Assembly (NCBI GenBank): GCA_964537975.1
Contig: CAZIDP010000009.1
Location: 52,560-116,559 of the forward strand
Reading direction: 5' to 3'
DNA length: 64,000 nucleotides
From: SCBR16-9 sp964537975
GTDB taxonomy: Bacteria > Hydrogenedentota > Hydrogenedentia > Hydrogenedentales > SCBR16-9
Shown here: in pieces, positions 8,917-16,791 of the stretch
How positions within the stretch are numbered: the stretch's first letter is position 1
Layout: each line of letters opens with the position of its first letter
Position numbers and translations under genes: made by a program
Notes under the pieces: model-generated
The model's input: the letters and a program-made list of their open reading frames with translations, nothing else
The model's database searches: none
What the model was told of the DNA's origin: nothing

Positions 8917-9678
8917 CTACTCTGGAGGTTCAGGCGGGGGTGGTGGTGGAAAAGTATCTCGCCGTGGTGGCCCACTGCTACCAGGAGGCCCTTCTTGCCA
9001 TTCACGTCCTCTTGAGCCTGGGGATTGAGATAATTCATCCGGCATCCGTTGCATATGTACCTGACGAACCAGACGCCGCATACCTTCCTCAAAGTCATGC
9101 ATAAACAGATACAATCGAGCCTGCTGCGTTCTATTGAGATCTAATCCGGGATTCAGAATAAGTTGTTGATGATGTTCAAAAATTTTCTGATCCATTTCCA
9201 TGAGGCTCACCAGACCTTCCGCGCTGGCTTCATTATCTTCTGATTTCAACACATTTCTCAATTCTTCTACCAATTCACGTCTTTGTCTATATAAGCGATT
9301 GGTTTCATCTCGATGTTCATTAAAATTACGAAGTAGCAGGATACTTTCTTCATCGCTCAGGTCCAGTGCTTTACTCAGTCTGGCTACCATAACCCCTTCG
9401 AGGTATTCACGAGCCTGTTCTCTATCACGAGGTGGACCAGACCTGCCTGGCTCATCTTCATTTTGATCACGCCACCGCCGAAACATTTCACGAGGAACAC
9501 CTTCACTGGGTTCAATGTCTCTCCTGTCTTGTAGAAGAGGCAAGGATTCATTGCGTAATTCAGATTGCTTGCTGGATGATGGCTCCGATAGCTCCTCTTG
9601 CGCGTACAGCGTTCCAGCCGTGCTTAATAGTGTTGTCAATAATCCAATAAATAGGCTATACCATACAAAATGTTTCAT
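8917..9678 (-). CDS. Periplasmic Spy/CpxP- or CnrX-like sensor with proline-rich tail
   Basis: A 253-residue exported protein. The start at 9678 gives a proper signal peptide (MKHFVWYSLFIGLLTTLL, then LYAQ) with AAGGA upstream; longer in-frame starts run into the previous gene. The mature part is helical and charged, with ARLSKALDLSDEES, a NEHRDETNRLYRQRRELVEELR helix and LDLNRTQQARLYLFMHDFEEGMRRLV. That is the all-helical pattern of Spy/CpxP/ZraP and heavy-metal-resistor proteins. The C-terminus ends in a run of prolines (FPPPPPPEPPE). It is the third gene of the ECF sigma and anti-sigma operon, so it is likely the envelope sensor or chaperone of that system. Confidence 0.7.
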   Translation of the reverse strand: MKHFVWYSLFIGLLTTLLSTAGTLYAQEELSEPSSSKQSELRNESLPLLQDRRDIEPSEGVPREMFRRWRDQNEDEPGRSGPPRDREQAREYLEGVMVARLSKALDLSDEESILLLRNFNEHRDETNRLYRQRRELVEELRNVLKSEDNEASAEGLVSLMEMDQKIFEHHQQLILNPGLDLNRTQQARLYLFMHDFEEGMRRLVRQVHMQRMPDELSQSPGSRGREWQEGPPGSSGPPRRDTFPPPPPPEPPE

Positions 9679-9682
9679 TTTA

Positions 9683-10417
9683 CTATCCTTGTGATAAATA
9701 ATCATCAAGCATGTATAAAACATACTCGAAAGAAGTTTCATCAAGTGCCATTAAATTATCCCAGATTTCTGCATGCGACAAATACATTTCAGATTCCAAC
9801 AATTGGGGAGCTATAGATGCTGCCATAGCAGAAATGACTTCGTCATAGCTTAAATGCTCGAATTCCACCATAATATCTTCATGTCCGGTAAAGTTCATTG
9901 CAAACAGCATTCGGGCATCCTGATTGTCAGCAGGTATTTCATCATCGATCAGTTCTGATAATAATTCCACATCAAATGTAAAAGGTACGTCTGTATCCAT
10001 CAGGTAGTCATTATGGGTGTCATCTGGAATCATTGCGACAAAGACATCGTTAGTGGATTCAATGCCTGGTATTATTGACAACTCCGGACGTATCACCCAG
10101 GCTGCAGCCAGTACAATAACAACAGCTGCGGCAGCCACATAAGAAATCAATCGAAAATTGCGTTTACTTGACAGTGCAATGATGTTACTGTTATTGGAAG
10201 TATTATTTTCTAGTTGTGCCAATACATTTTCAGTAAAATTGGCATTGTGGCCAGGGCGTGGCAAGGCATGTAAGGTAGACTGTACAAAACGAACAGCGTT
10301 TAATTCCTCACGACAACTGCTGCAATGTGCAAGATGCTCTTCAATATAAGAGCTGTCAATGGCTTCACCGTCTGCATAAGCCGACAAATCATCACTATGT
10401 ATATGCTTTTCATTCAT
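9683..10417 (-). CDS. Zinc-finger anti-sigma factor, membrane anchored
   Basis: A 244-residue anti-sigma factor. The N-terminus has the ZAS zinc motif H-x3-C-x2-C (EEHLAHCSSCREEL), which clamps an ECF sigma factor in the cytoplasm. One membrane segment (SYVAAAAVVIVLAAAWVI) is followed by an acidic, probably periplasmic domain of about 130 residues. Its start overlaps the sigma gene stop by 8 bases, so synthesis is coupled to its target. The periplasmic part probably receives a signal from the product of the next gene. Confidence 0.9.
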   Translation of the reverse strand: MNEKHIHSDDLSAYADGEAIDSSYIEEHLAHCSSCREELNAVRFVQSTLHALPRPGHNANFTENVLAQLENNTSNNSNIIALSSKRNFRLISYVAAAAVVIVLAAAWVIRPELSIIPGIESTNDVFVAMIPDDTHNDYLMDTDVPFTFDVELLSELIDDEIPADNQDARMLFAMNFTGHEDIMVEFEHLSYDEVISAMAASIAPQLLESEMYLSHAEIWDNLMALDETSFEYVLYMLDDYLSQG

Positions 10418-10991
10418 GAGGTACCACTCCGATAGCTGTCAACTCTTTTCGCAAGCATTCGCGTGCTCTGGCCAATCGACTTTTGATGGTGCCTTTTTTG
10501 CATCCCAATATCTGGGCCAGTTCTTCATAATCAAATCCTTCAAATTCCCTTAACAGGAGTATATCTTTATGTTCGGGCCGTAACCTGTCCAAAGCTTGTA
10601 GAATCAGGTGTTTTAGTTCATGCGAATAGGCCATTGACGAGGGAGATGGCTCGGACGAATGCGTCGTATAGGCTTCATCCAAGGGGACACTCAGGTGTAG
10701 TCCCCGCCGTTTGGCGTCACGCAAAGCATTCAACGTAAGATTTCGGGCTATGCCGAACAGCACTGTTGTAAACCGAGCTTGCGGTTCAAGGCGATGCAGG
10801 TGCCTGTACAATCGCACAAAACATTCTTGAGCTAAATCTTCTCCTGGTCCGGATTGACCCAACATTCTTTCACAAAAGTGGACCACCGCGCTTTGATACC
10901 GGTCAACAAGCTGAGTAAAGGCTCGCATGTCACCGTTTTGGGCGCGTTTAACCAGATCCCAGTCCTGAATTTCGGTCATTGGCTTGCTCAT
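10410..10991 (-). CDS. ECF-type RNA polymerase sigma factor
   Basis: A 193-residue sigma-70 family protein with only regions 2 and 4. Region 2 includes FTQLVDRYQSAVVHFCERMLG and DLAQECFVRLYRHL. Region 4 includes LRPEHKDILLLREFEGFDYEELAQILGCKKGTIKSRLARARECLRKEL, the typical HTH. It directs RNA polymerase to envelope-stress or similar promoters when released from the anti-sigma factor encoded just downstream. The start at 10991 is taken as the first ATG; another in-frame ATG lies four codons later and neither has a strong ribosome site. Confidence 0.93.
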   Translation of the reverse strand: MSKPMTEIQDWDLVKRAQNGDMRAFTQLVDRYQSAVVHFCERMLGQSGPGEDLAQECFVRLYRHLHRLEPQARFTTVLFGIARNLTLNALRDAKRRGLHLSVPLDEAYTTHSSEPSPSSMAYSHELKHLILQALDRLRPEHKDILLLREFEGFDYEELAQILGCKKGTIKSRLARARECLRKELTAIGVVPHE

Positions 10992-11103
10992 GCTGTTATA
11001 TTAAATGAAACACCTGCATCTAAAAAAAGTTCCTTAACAGGACTTTATTTAACTTTACAACACATGAATGGTGCAATGCTATGGTAAGCAACTGGACTCA
11101 AGG

Positions 11104-12372
11104 TTATTTTTCGATATGAAACCGGTCTCGAAGGGCACCTGTAGCATCATAAGCCTGGTACGTCAGCTGGTGTGTGTCACCATTATCAATATCAATGGTT
11201 TGATACATCACAGCCTCTTCAAAACCTACCTCAATATATTTATTATCGTCTTGACGATAAAATTTGGTGCCAGCGTTAGATATGATGTAGATAACCCCCT
11301 CGTCCGGTGACTCCATAATTTCATGATTGCGAATTGGGGGCGTTCTCATATAAGCATGATCATGCCCCTGAAACACGATATCGACTTCATATTTGTCAAA
11401 GAGTGGTGTCCAGTACTTTCTTATGTCAGGATTATCACGCACGGTGCGTGACGAATACGCGGGGTGATGGTACATGACAAATTTCCATACAGCCTCTGAC
11501 TCAGACAGCACTGTCTCCAGCCAGGGAGTTTGATCTGCTATGGATAGATTGGAATCGAGTACTACAAACAAAGCATTGCTATAAGTGAAATAATAGGCCC
11601 TTTCTTCAGGAATGCTGGCAGGTCCATTTTTAGGCAATGAAAACAGGTCATGATAAAATTTTGGTTCATCACCACGGGGATATTCATGGTTACCGAGTGC
11701 TGGAATTAATGGATTGTACGCAAAGTAGTTATTGTCAAAATAAAAAAAAGCATCCCACTCATCCCGATCATTGCCACGGTTAACAAGATCACCCGCGATA
11801 AGGCAAAACGCAGCTTCCGGATGATTTTCCCAAGCCAGATGCTGCAATTCTCCCCAATCTTCAAAACCTTCCTGAACATCACCAAGGTACAGGAAAGAAA
11901 ATGTTTCTGGATCGGACGGAGCCGTACTGAATTCAAACCAGTCACTCCAACTTTCCGTTCCGGGATCACCAACGCGATAACTGTAGGAGGTGTCCGGCTT
12001 CAAACCCGCAATGTGAGCTGAAAACCGACGATTATAGGGATCGTTGACTACAATGGGATCGGCAAGTGTTACATGTTGTGCTTCTACCGTCCAAAGCAGC
12101 CCTTCACTTGCATCTGCAAGGTAATATTCAACTACCCCATTCTCAATTTCCATGGAGGTACGCCATTGAACAGCTAGTGTTGTTTTGGGGTCCTCGTTCC
12201 AGGTAAGACATACCTGGTCCGGAATGGTATTAGATACTGAAATGGTATCCCGTGGAGTGTTGTCATACACAATGGCGCGAATCCATTTTTCGACAGGTCG
12301 TTTGACTCCTGCCAGTACTACAACGACAAGTAAAATAATAAAAAGCTTACGATGCCGAGAAACCAGTCCCAT
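11104..12372 (-). CDS. Purple acid phosphatase-like metallophosphoesterase
   Basis: A 422-residue exported or membrane-tethered phosphoesterase. The ATG at 12372 is preceded by TGGAGGT and opens directly into a hydrophobic anchor (LFIILLVVVVLAGV). An Fn3-like N-terminal domain (QVCLTWNEDPKTTLAVQWRT, then GLKPDTSYSYRVGD) precedes the catalytic domain. All metal motifs are present: LGDVQ, AGDLVNRG, ALGNHE, MYHHPAY and QGHDHAYMR. It should release phosphate from esters outside the cytoplasm. It is monocistronic. Confidence 0.92.
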   Translation of the reverse strand: MGLVSRHRKLFIILLVVVVLAGVKRPVEKWIRAIVYDNTPRDTISVSNTIPDQVCLTWNEDPKTTLAVQWRTSMEIENGVVEYYLADASEGLLWTVEAQHVTLADPIVVNDPYNRRFSAHIAGLKPDTSYSYRVGDPGTESWSDWFEFSTAPSDPETFSFLYLGDVQEGFEDWGELQHLAWENHPEAAFCLIAGDLVNRGNDRDEWDAFFYFDNNYFAYNPLIPALGNHEYPRGDEPKFYHDLFSLPKNGPASIPEERAYYFTYSNALFVVLDSNLSIADQTPWLETVLSESEAVWKFVMYHHPAYSSRTVRDNPDIRKYWTPLFDKYEVDIVFQGHDHAYMRTPPIRNHEIMESPDEGVIYIISNAGTKFYRQDDNKYIEVGFEEAVMYQTIDIDNGDTHQLTYQAYDATGALRDRFHIEK

Positions 12373-12735
12373 GAATACCTCCAATAAAAACAGAAAATTG
12401 GTGAAAAACACTGATACGTATTCCATGCAGCGCACATTTGCCCATGAAAAATAAGCTTACTGGAAGAAAATTATAGCGTTGTGCTTGACCATGTATACCG
12501 ATAACAGAAAATTTTATTAATTCATTCATTAGAAACTTTGTTCCTGGTGCGCAGGAATTGACTGATCAAGATTCTATCAGGTATCGTCATCTTATGTCAG
12601 GCTGATTGATTAACAAACAGGAATCTCTCCTGCAGCAATTATAAAAAACAATATGCTTAAATTGGATACTTATTTTAAACGCTCCTAAACTTAATAATAC
12701 CTCTTGAATTGGGAATGATACCCTTTTTTCATCTG
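12373..12735. other. Divergent intergenic region
   Basis: AT-rich spacer between the phosphatase (minus) and apaG (plus). I find no coding frame or RNA gene in it; only the apaG-proximal promoter described next is supportable. Confidence 0.4.
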
Positions 12736-12762
12736 TTGACTCGACTACAATTGATCTATACT
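12736..12762 (+). promoter_or_regulatory. Sigma-70-type promoter of apaG
   Basis: TTGACT (12736-12741) and TATACT (12757-12762) are separated by 15 bases, a short but workable spacer. The expected transcription start, near 12769, falls after the ATG at 12765, which favours the ATG at 12801 as the real start of apaG. Confidence 0.45.
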
Positions 12763-12800
12763 TTATGACGCTTGCTTTATCATGGGAATCAAAAAAACCA

Positions 12801-13187
12801 ATGTTAACTGAGTTGACCACACACCAGTTTAAAATTAAAGTCAAAAGCTTTTTCATACCGCAACGATCAAAACCCAACTCTGAAACCTTTTTTTTTGCGT
12901 ATCAAATCACAATTACCAACCTGGGCAACGAACCTGCCAAACTGATCCAACGCCACTGGATTATTAAAGACGCACTAGATAAGGTGAGTGAAGTACAAGG
13001 TGAGGGGGTAATTGGAGAAAAGCCCCGTATTTTGCCTGGAAAAACATATGAATACACCAGTTTTTGCCCATTGGAAACTTCATACGGCACGATGCATGGC
13101 TGGTATCATTTCATATACGATGATGGCACACCGTTTATAGTCGATATTCCAGAGTTTACCTTGTTCATTCCTGCTCTTGCCAATTAG
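12801..13187 (+). CDS. apaG: ApaG domain protein
   Basis: A 128-residue single-domain protein matching the usual ApaG length (about 125) when started at 12801. An in-frame ATG at 12765 would add 12 residues but probably lies before the transcript start. Family hallmarks are FAYQITITNLGNEPAKLI, RHWIIKDA, VQGEGVIGEKPRILPG, YTSFCPLET and GTMHGWYHF. ApaG is a small Fn3-like protein linked genetically to diadenosine tetraphosphate (ApaH) and cobalt/magnesium phenotypes; its biochemical role is unsettled. No apaH is adjacent. Confidence 0.9.
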   Translation: MLTELTTHQFKIKVKSFFIPQRSKPNSETFFFAYQITITNLGNEPAKLIQRHWIIKDALDKVSEVQGEGVIGEKPRILPGKTYEYTSFCPLETSYGTMHGWYHFIYDDGTPFIVDIPEFTLFIPALAN

Positions 13188-13339
13188 AATAACGCTTCCT
13201 GCCTGATTCAACGCACTGAAATTGCACAATCCATCAATCCTTTTGCCTCAATTTGACTCCGCCATCCCAATGCACATACCCTGTCTGAACATACGAAACA
13301 TTATTCTTCAATCAAAGATACCCATAATGGAGAAAAATA

Positions 13340-14995
13340 ATGAGTAATGGCAAATCGAGTGAGCAGGTGGTCAGCAGCCGAAGAAATTTTTTGCGCTTTT
13401 CAATATGCGGGGCATTCGGATTGGTTGCAGGGCAATATCTTAGGTCACCATTGCTGAATTCAGCTTGGGCTGAAACAGCTCCGCACTCCCCAGCACCATC
13501 AAAACCCAACATTATCATAATTATGGCAGATGACATGGGGTATTCAGATATCGGGTGTTTTGGTGGTGAGGTTAAGACTCCCAATCTGGACCAGCTGGCA
13601 GCAAATGGTATGCGCTTCACACAATTTTACAATGCTGCTCGTTGTTGCCCAACCCGCGCTTCACTCCTAACAGGTCTATACCCACATCAGGCTGGCGTTG
13701 GTGCCATGGTCGCCCCTTCAGACCGACCTGGATATCGGGGGCGGTTGAACGAATCATGCTCTACTTTCGCGGAAGTTTTACGCGATGCCGGTTACCAAAC
13801 CTTTATGAGTGGTAAATGGCATGTATCCCATTATGATTACATGAATCCAGAACCAACATTACACCGCGACAGTTGGCCCTTACAACGAGGATTTGACAGA
13901 TTTTTTGGCACGTTATCCGGAGCGGGCAGTTTTTTTGCTCCAGCCAGTTTAATGCGTGACAATGAATTTATTGAGCCGGGAGAACACTTCTATTATACCG
14001 ATGCTATTAATGATCAGGCTGTAAAATTCATTCAAGAGTCAGAGACAAATCGTCCATTTGTATTGTATGTTGCTCATGTAGCCCCACATTGGCCTTTACA
14101 CGCGCTTCCTGATGACATTGAAAAATACAGTGGTGTGTATGATGTTGGCTGGGACGTCATCCGGGAAACCCGCTATGAGCGCATGAAAAAAATGGGGCTG
14201 GTGGACCCGAGTTGGCCCTTATCGCCACGGGACAGCAGGATACCTGCCTGGGAAGACACTGAGCACAAAGCGTGGGAAGCGCACCGCATGGCTGTCTATG
14301 CCGCACAGATCGACAACATGGACCAAGGTATCGGGCGAATTGTCGCGGCGTTGAAAGCCGCGGAGCAATTCGAAAACACATTAATCCTTTTTTTGTCGGA
14401 CAATGGTGGGAGTCCTGAAGTGGTTAAGGGACAAGACACGCGCCACGGCTATTATGAACGAGGTGGCACGACACCTGAGGTCATGCCCGGTGCCCCCGAC
14501 ACGTTTGCCTCGTATGGTGTAGGCTGGGCCAACGCCAGCAACACCCCCTATCGTCGCTACAAGGCATGGATAAACGAAGGCGGAAATTCCACTCCACTCA
14601 TCGCGCATTGGCCGGTTGTTATCAAAGCCAATCAAATTTCTAACGAGGTTGGACATATCATTGATATTATGGCGACCTGCGTAGACGTGGCTGCTACCGA
14701 CTATCCTGAAGAGCGCAATGGACACACATTGCTACCGCTGGAAGGCAAGAGTCTCTTGCCTGTTTTTCAGGGGGGTAGCCGCGAACCGCACGAAGCACTC
14801 TACTGGGAACACCTGGGCAAGCGGGGCATGCGCGCCGGGAAGTGGAAAATCATCGGCGCTGAGGGCGAAGACTGGGAACTCTATGATATTGAAGCGGACA
14901 GAGTCGAGAGGAACAACCTCGCCAAGGTATATCCCGAGCGTGTAGAATCAATGGCTGCTCAATGGGATGCCTGGGCAGAGCGATGCAATGTATAA
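13340..14995 (+). CDS. Secreted arylsulfatase-type sulfatase (Tat signal)
   Basis: A 551-residue formylglycine-dependent sulfatase. The N-terminus has a twin-arginine signal (SSRRNFLRFSICGAFGLVAG). Active-site features are MADDMGYSD (calcium ligands), C102-C-P-T-R with C102 to be converted to formylglycine, SGKWHV, and LSDNGGSPE. It should remove sulfate esters from sulfated polysaccharides or other sulfated compounds in the periplasm; the exact substrate is unknown. An anaerobic (anSME) or aerobic (FGE) maturase would be needed and is not in the window. GGAG precedes the ATG. Confidence 0.93.
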   Translation: MSNGKSSEQVVSSRRNFLRFSICGAFGLVAGQYLRSPLLNSAWAETAPHSPAPSKPNIIIIMADDMGYSDIGCFGGEVKTPNLDQLAANGMRFTQFYNAARCCPTRASLLTGLYPHQAGVGAMVAPSDRPGYRGRLNESCSTFAEVLRDAGYQTFMSGKWHVSHYDYMNPEPTLHRDSWPLQRGFDRFFGTLSGAGSFFAPASLMRDNEFIEPGEHFYYTDAINDQAVKFIQESETNRPFVLYVAHVAPHWPLHALPDDIEKYSGVYDVGWDVIRETRYERMKKMGLVDPSWPLSPRDSRIPAWEDTEHKAWEAHRMAVYAAQIDNMDQGIGRIVAALKAAEQFENTLILFLSDNGGSPEVVKGQDTRHGYYERGGTTPEVMPGAPDTFASYGVGWANASNTPYRRYKAWINEGGNSTPLIAHWPVVIKANQISNEVGHIIDIMATCVDVAATDYPEERNGHTLLPLEGKSLLPVFQGGSREPHEALYWEHLGKRGMRAGKWKIIGAEGEDWELYDIEADRVERNNLAKVYPERVESMAAQWDAWAERCNV

Positions 14996-15189
14996 CCTGG
15001 TTATGGCTAACGTAATACCCCATGGGTTACAGATTTTAGTTTTGATAAGAATGAAAGCCTACTTAACCTGAGCCAAATTATTGCTCAAATGAATGCAATA
15101 TCCTATGAACACAATTTATAATTAATTTTGAGCTTTGGACGATATGATTTCTCGATTAAGCAGTAAAAATGAAGTATTAAGGAGTACCG

Positions 15190-15849
15190 ATGAAAACCAG
15201 CTCCCCTTTTGAAGCAATATCAGCTTACGGTGTTGTACCTGTGATTGCGATTGATACACTTGATGCCGCGCTACCACTGGCCGATGCGCTTATCAATGGC
15301 GGATTGCCCGTCGCAGAAATTACATTTCGCACCACAGCAGCGGCAGCAGTGATAAAAAAGCTGGCTGCTGAACGCCCTCAACTCATTTTGGGTGCCGGTA
15401 CAGTACTTACCAAAGAGAATCTATTGGCAGCGAAGGAATGCGGGGCACAATTTGCTGTCGCGCCGGGTTTCAACCCGGAGATTGTACTTGAAGCGCAATC
15501 CATTGGCTTGCCATTTGCCCCCGGTGTCGCGACGCCGAGTGAAGTAGAACAGGCGATGGCGCTCGGGTGCTTCTTGCAAAAATTTTTCCCGGCTGGAGCC
15601 TTGGGTGGTGTTGAAATGTTGAAGGCACTTTCCGCACCTTACGGGCATACTGGTGTAAAGTTCATGCCGACAGGTGGCGTTAAAACAGATAACCTGGGGC
15701 AATATCTTTCAATGGCTACTGTTGCGGCGGTTGGTGGCACCTGGATTGCCACAAAGGATGATTTGGCACAGGGGAACTGGGCTTCCATAGAAAACCGGTG
15801 CAAAGAAGTTGTTTCATTGGTTAACGAGTTTCGAAACGGTACCAGTTGA
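15190..15849 (+). CDS. eda: 2-dehydro-3-deoxy-phosphogluconate (KDPG) aldolase
   Basis: A 219-residue class I aldolase that splits KDPG into pyruvate and glyceraldehyde 3-phosphate, the last special step of the Entner-Doudoroff route. E43 in VAEITFRT is the catalytic acid/base and K131 in LQKFFPAG is the Schiff-base lysine. GAGTVL, APGFNP, PGVATPSE and MPTGGV are family hallmarks. AAGGAG lies ahead of the ATG. The upstream enzyme, glucose-6-phosphate dehydrogenase, is encoded at the far end of this window, so the pathway genes are scattered. A hydroxyglutarate aldolase role cannot be excluded. Confidence 0.93.
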   Translation: MKTSSPFEAISAYGVVPVIAIDTLDAALPLADALINGGLPVAEITFRTTAAAAVIKKLAAERPQLILGAGTVLTKENLLAAKECGAQFAVAPGFNPEIVLEAQSIGLPFAPGVATPSEVEQAMALGCFLQKFFPAGALGGVEMLKALSAPYGHTGVKFMPTGGVKTDNLGQYLSMATVAAVGGTWIATKDDLAQGNWASIENRCKEVVSLVNEFRNGTS

Positions 15850-15901
15850 TGCTATTGTCTTTCATTATATTGAGGCTATTAAATACAAGGGAGAATCGAA
15901 T

Positions 15902-16285
15902 ATGGCTGATATCGTATTGGCAACTGCGGACACTTCCATTTTCGACATCTTCAACGCAGAGTTAAGCGGCTTGAACCATGAAGTGCATTGGGCTATGGAT
16001 GGTTTTGAGGCTGTAGCGCTTACAGAAAAAACATCGCCTTTGTTGGTGCTACTCGATTCTCCTTTAGATATTTATGACACCTTTGCCGTCGCTCGCATTT
16101 TACGTGACAATCCAGACATAAGCAGGCATCTGCCAATTATTCTCCTAAGCGACGACCTTGAACCTTCTGAACAGATCACGCATGCAGGTTTTGTACAGAT
16201 TTTTCCACGGAACCATGAACTCTGTGTGTTGGTTGAGCTGATAGCAAAACACCAAAAAGAAGCAGCCACTTTAGAAGACCTGTAA
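15902..16285 (+). CDS. Stand-alone receiver-like (CheY fold) protein, partly degenerate
   Basis: A 127-residue single domain with the receiver fold order. The start at 15902 is supported by GGGAGA upstream. The phospho-acceptor Asp is present in LLVLLDSPLD and the switch Ser in IILLSDD. The acidic pair at the end of strand 1 is reduced (IVLATADTS, one acid) and the conserved Lys after strand 5 is replaced (IFPRN). Phosphorylation may therefore be weak or absent, and a role as a docking or phosphate-independent switch is possible. It starts 52 bases after eda and has no partner kinase nearby. Confidence 0.7.
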   Translation: MADIVLATADTSIFDIFNAELSGLNHEVHWAMDGFEAVALTEKTSPLLVLLDSPLDIYDTFAVARILRDNPDISRHLPIILLSDDLEPSEQITHAGFVQIFPRNHELCVLVELIAKHQKEAATLEDL

Positions 16286-16334
16286 TCACCTGCTCCGATT
16301 CAAAAACAACCAATGATTTTTTTACCGGAATATA

Positions 16335-16364
16335 TTGACATATCGTTATGTTACGATATATACT
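16335..16364 (+). promoter_or_regulatory. arsR-operon promoter with overlapping ArsR-type operator
   Basis: TTGACA (16335-16340) and TATACT (16359-16364) are 18 bases apart. Between them lies a perfect inverted repeat, ATATCGT-N6-ACGATAT (16340-16346 and 16353-16359). A dyad filling the spacer is the usual position for an autoregulating ArsR repressor, which would block RNA polymerase until its effector binds. Confidence 0.7.
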
Positions 16365-16386
16365 AAGGTCAAGGAAGCAATAAACT

Positions 16387-16695
16387 ATGAATAACAAATT
16401 AAAACTTACAGATTTGGAAACCCTGCAAGAAGCCGCGCACTGTCTGAAATTGTTGGCTCATCCACACCGCTTACGCATGGTGCAGATGTTGTTGCAAGGA
16501 GAGTACACTGTAGGAGAATTGGCTGAAGCATGCGAAATCCCTAGTCACATGGCTTCAGAACACCTGATGCGGATGCGTGACAGGGGATTACTGATCAGTG
16601 AACGCCGGGGGCGGTGTATACATTATCAAATTGCAGAACCTGGACTTGCCAGTATTATCCAATGTGTCGAAAAGCGCTTTGGCAGTAAACGCTGA
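16387..16695 (+). CDS. ArsR-family transcriptional repressor
   Basis: A 102-residue winged-helix protein: LKLLAHPHRLRMVQMLLQGEYTVGELA, recognition helix SHMASEHLMRMRDRGLL, then wing RRGRCIHYQI. Cysteines occur at 19, 49, 77 and 93. The protein lacks the CVC metal motif of arsenic sensors. The Cys pair used by sulfide/persulfide sensors (SqrR, BigR, YgaV) is not cleanly conserved; the alpha-2 Cys position is Gln. Even so, the operon content (YgaP-like rhodanese, CoA-disulfide reductase) points to reactive sulfur or thiol stress as the likely signal. It is the first gene behind a promoter with an overlapping inverted repeat. Confidence 0.9.
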   Translation: MNNKLKLTDLETLQEAAHCLKLLAHPHRLRMVQMLLQGEYTVGELAEACEIPSHMASEHLMRMRDRGLLISERRGRCIHYQIAEPGLASIIQCVEKRFGSKR

Positions 16696-16791
16696 CAAGA
16701 ATATTAATGCAAAGTAAAACCATTTTTTATAAAAGGTAAAACCATACATAATGCGGGAATCAGTCAATACATCCCGGGGAGAATCCGAAAT

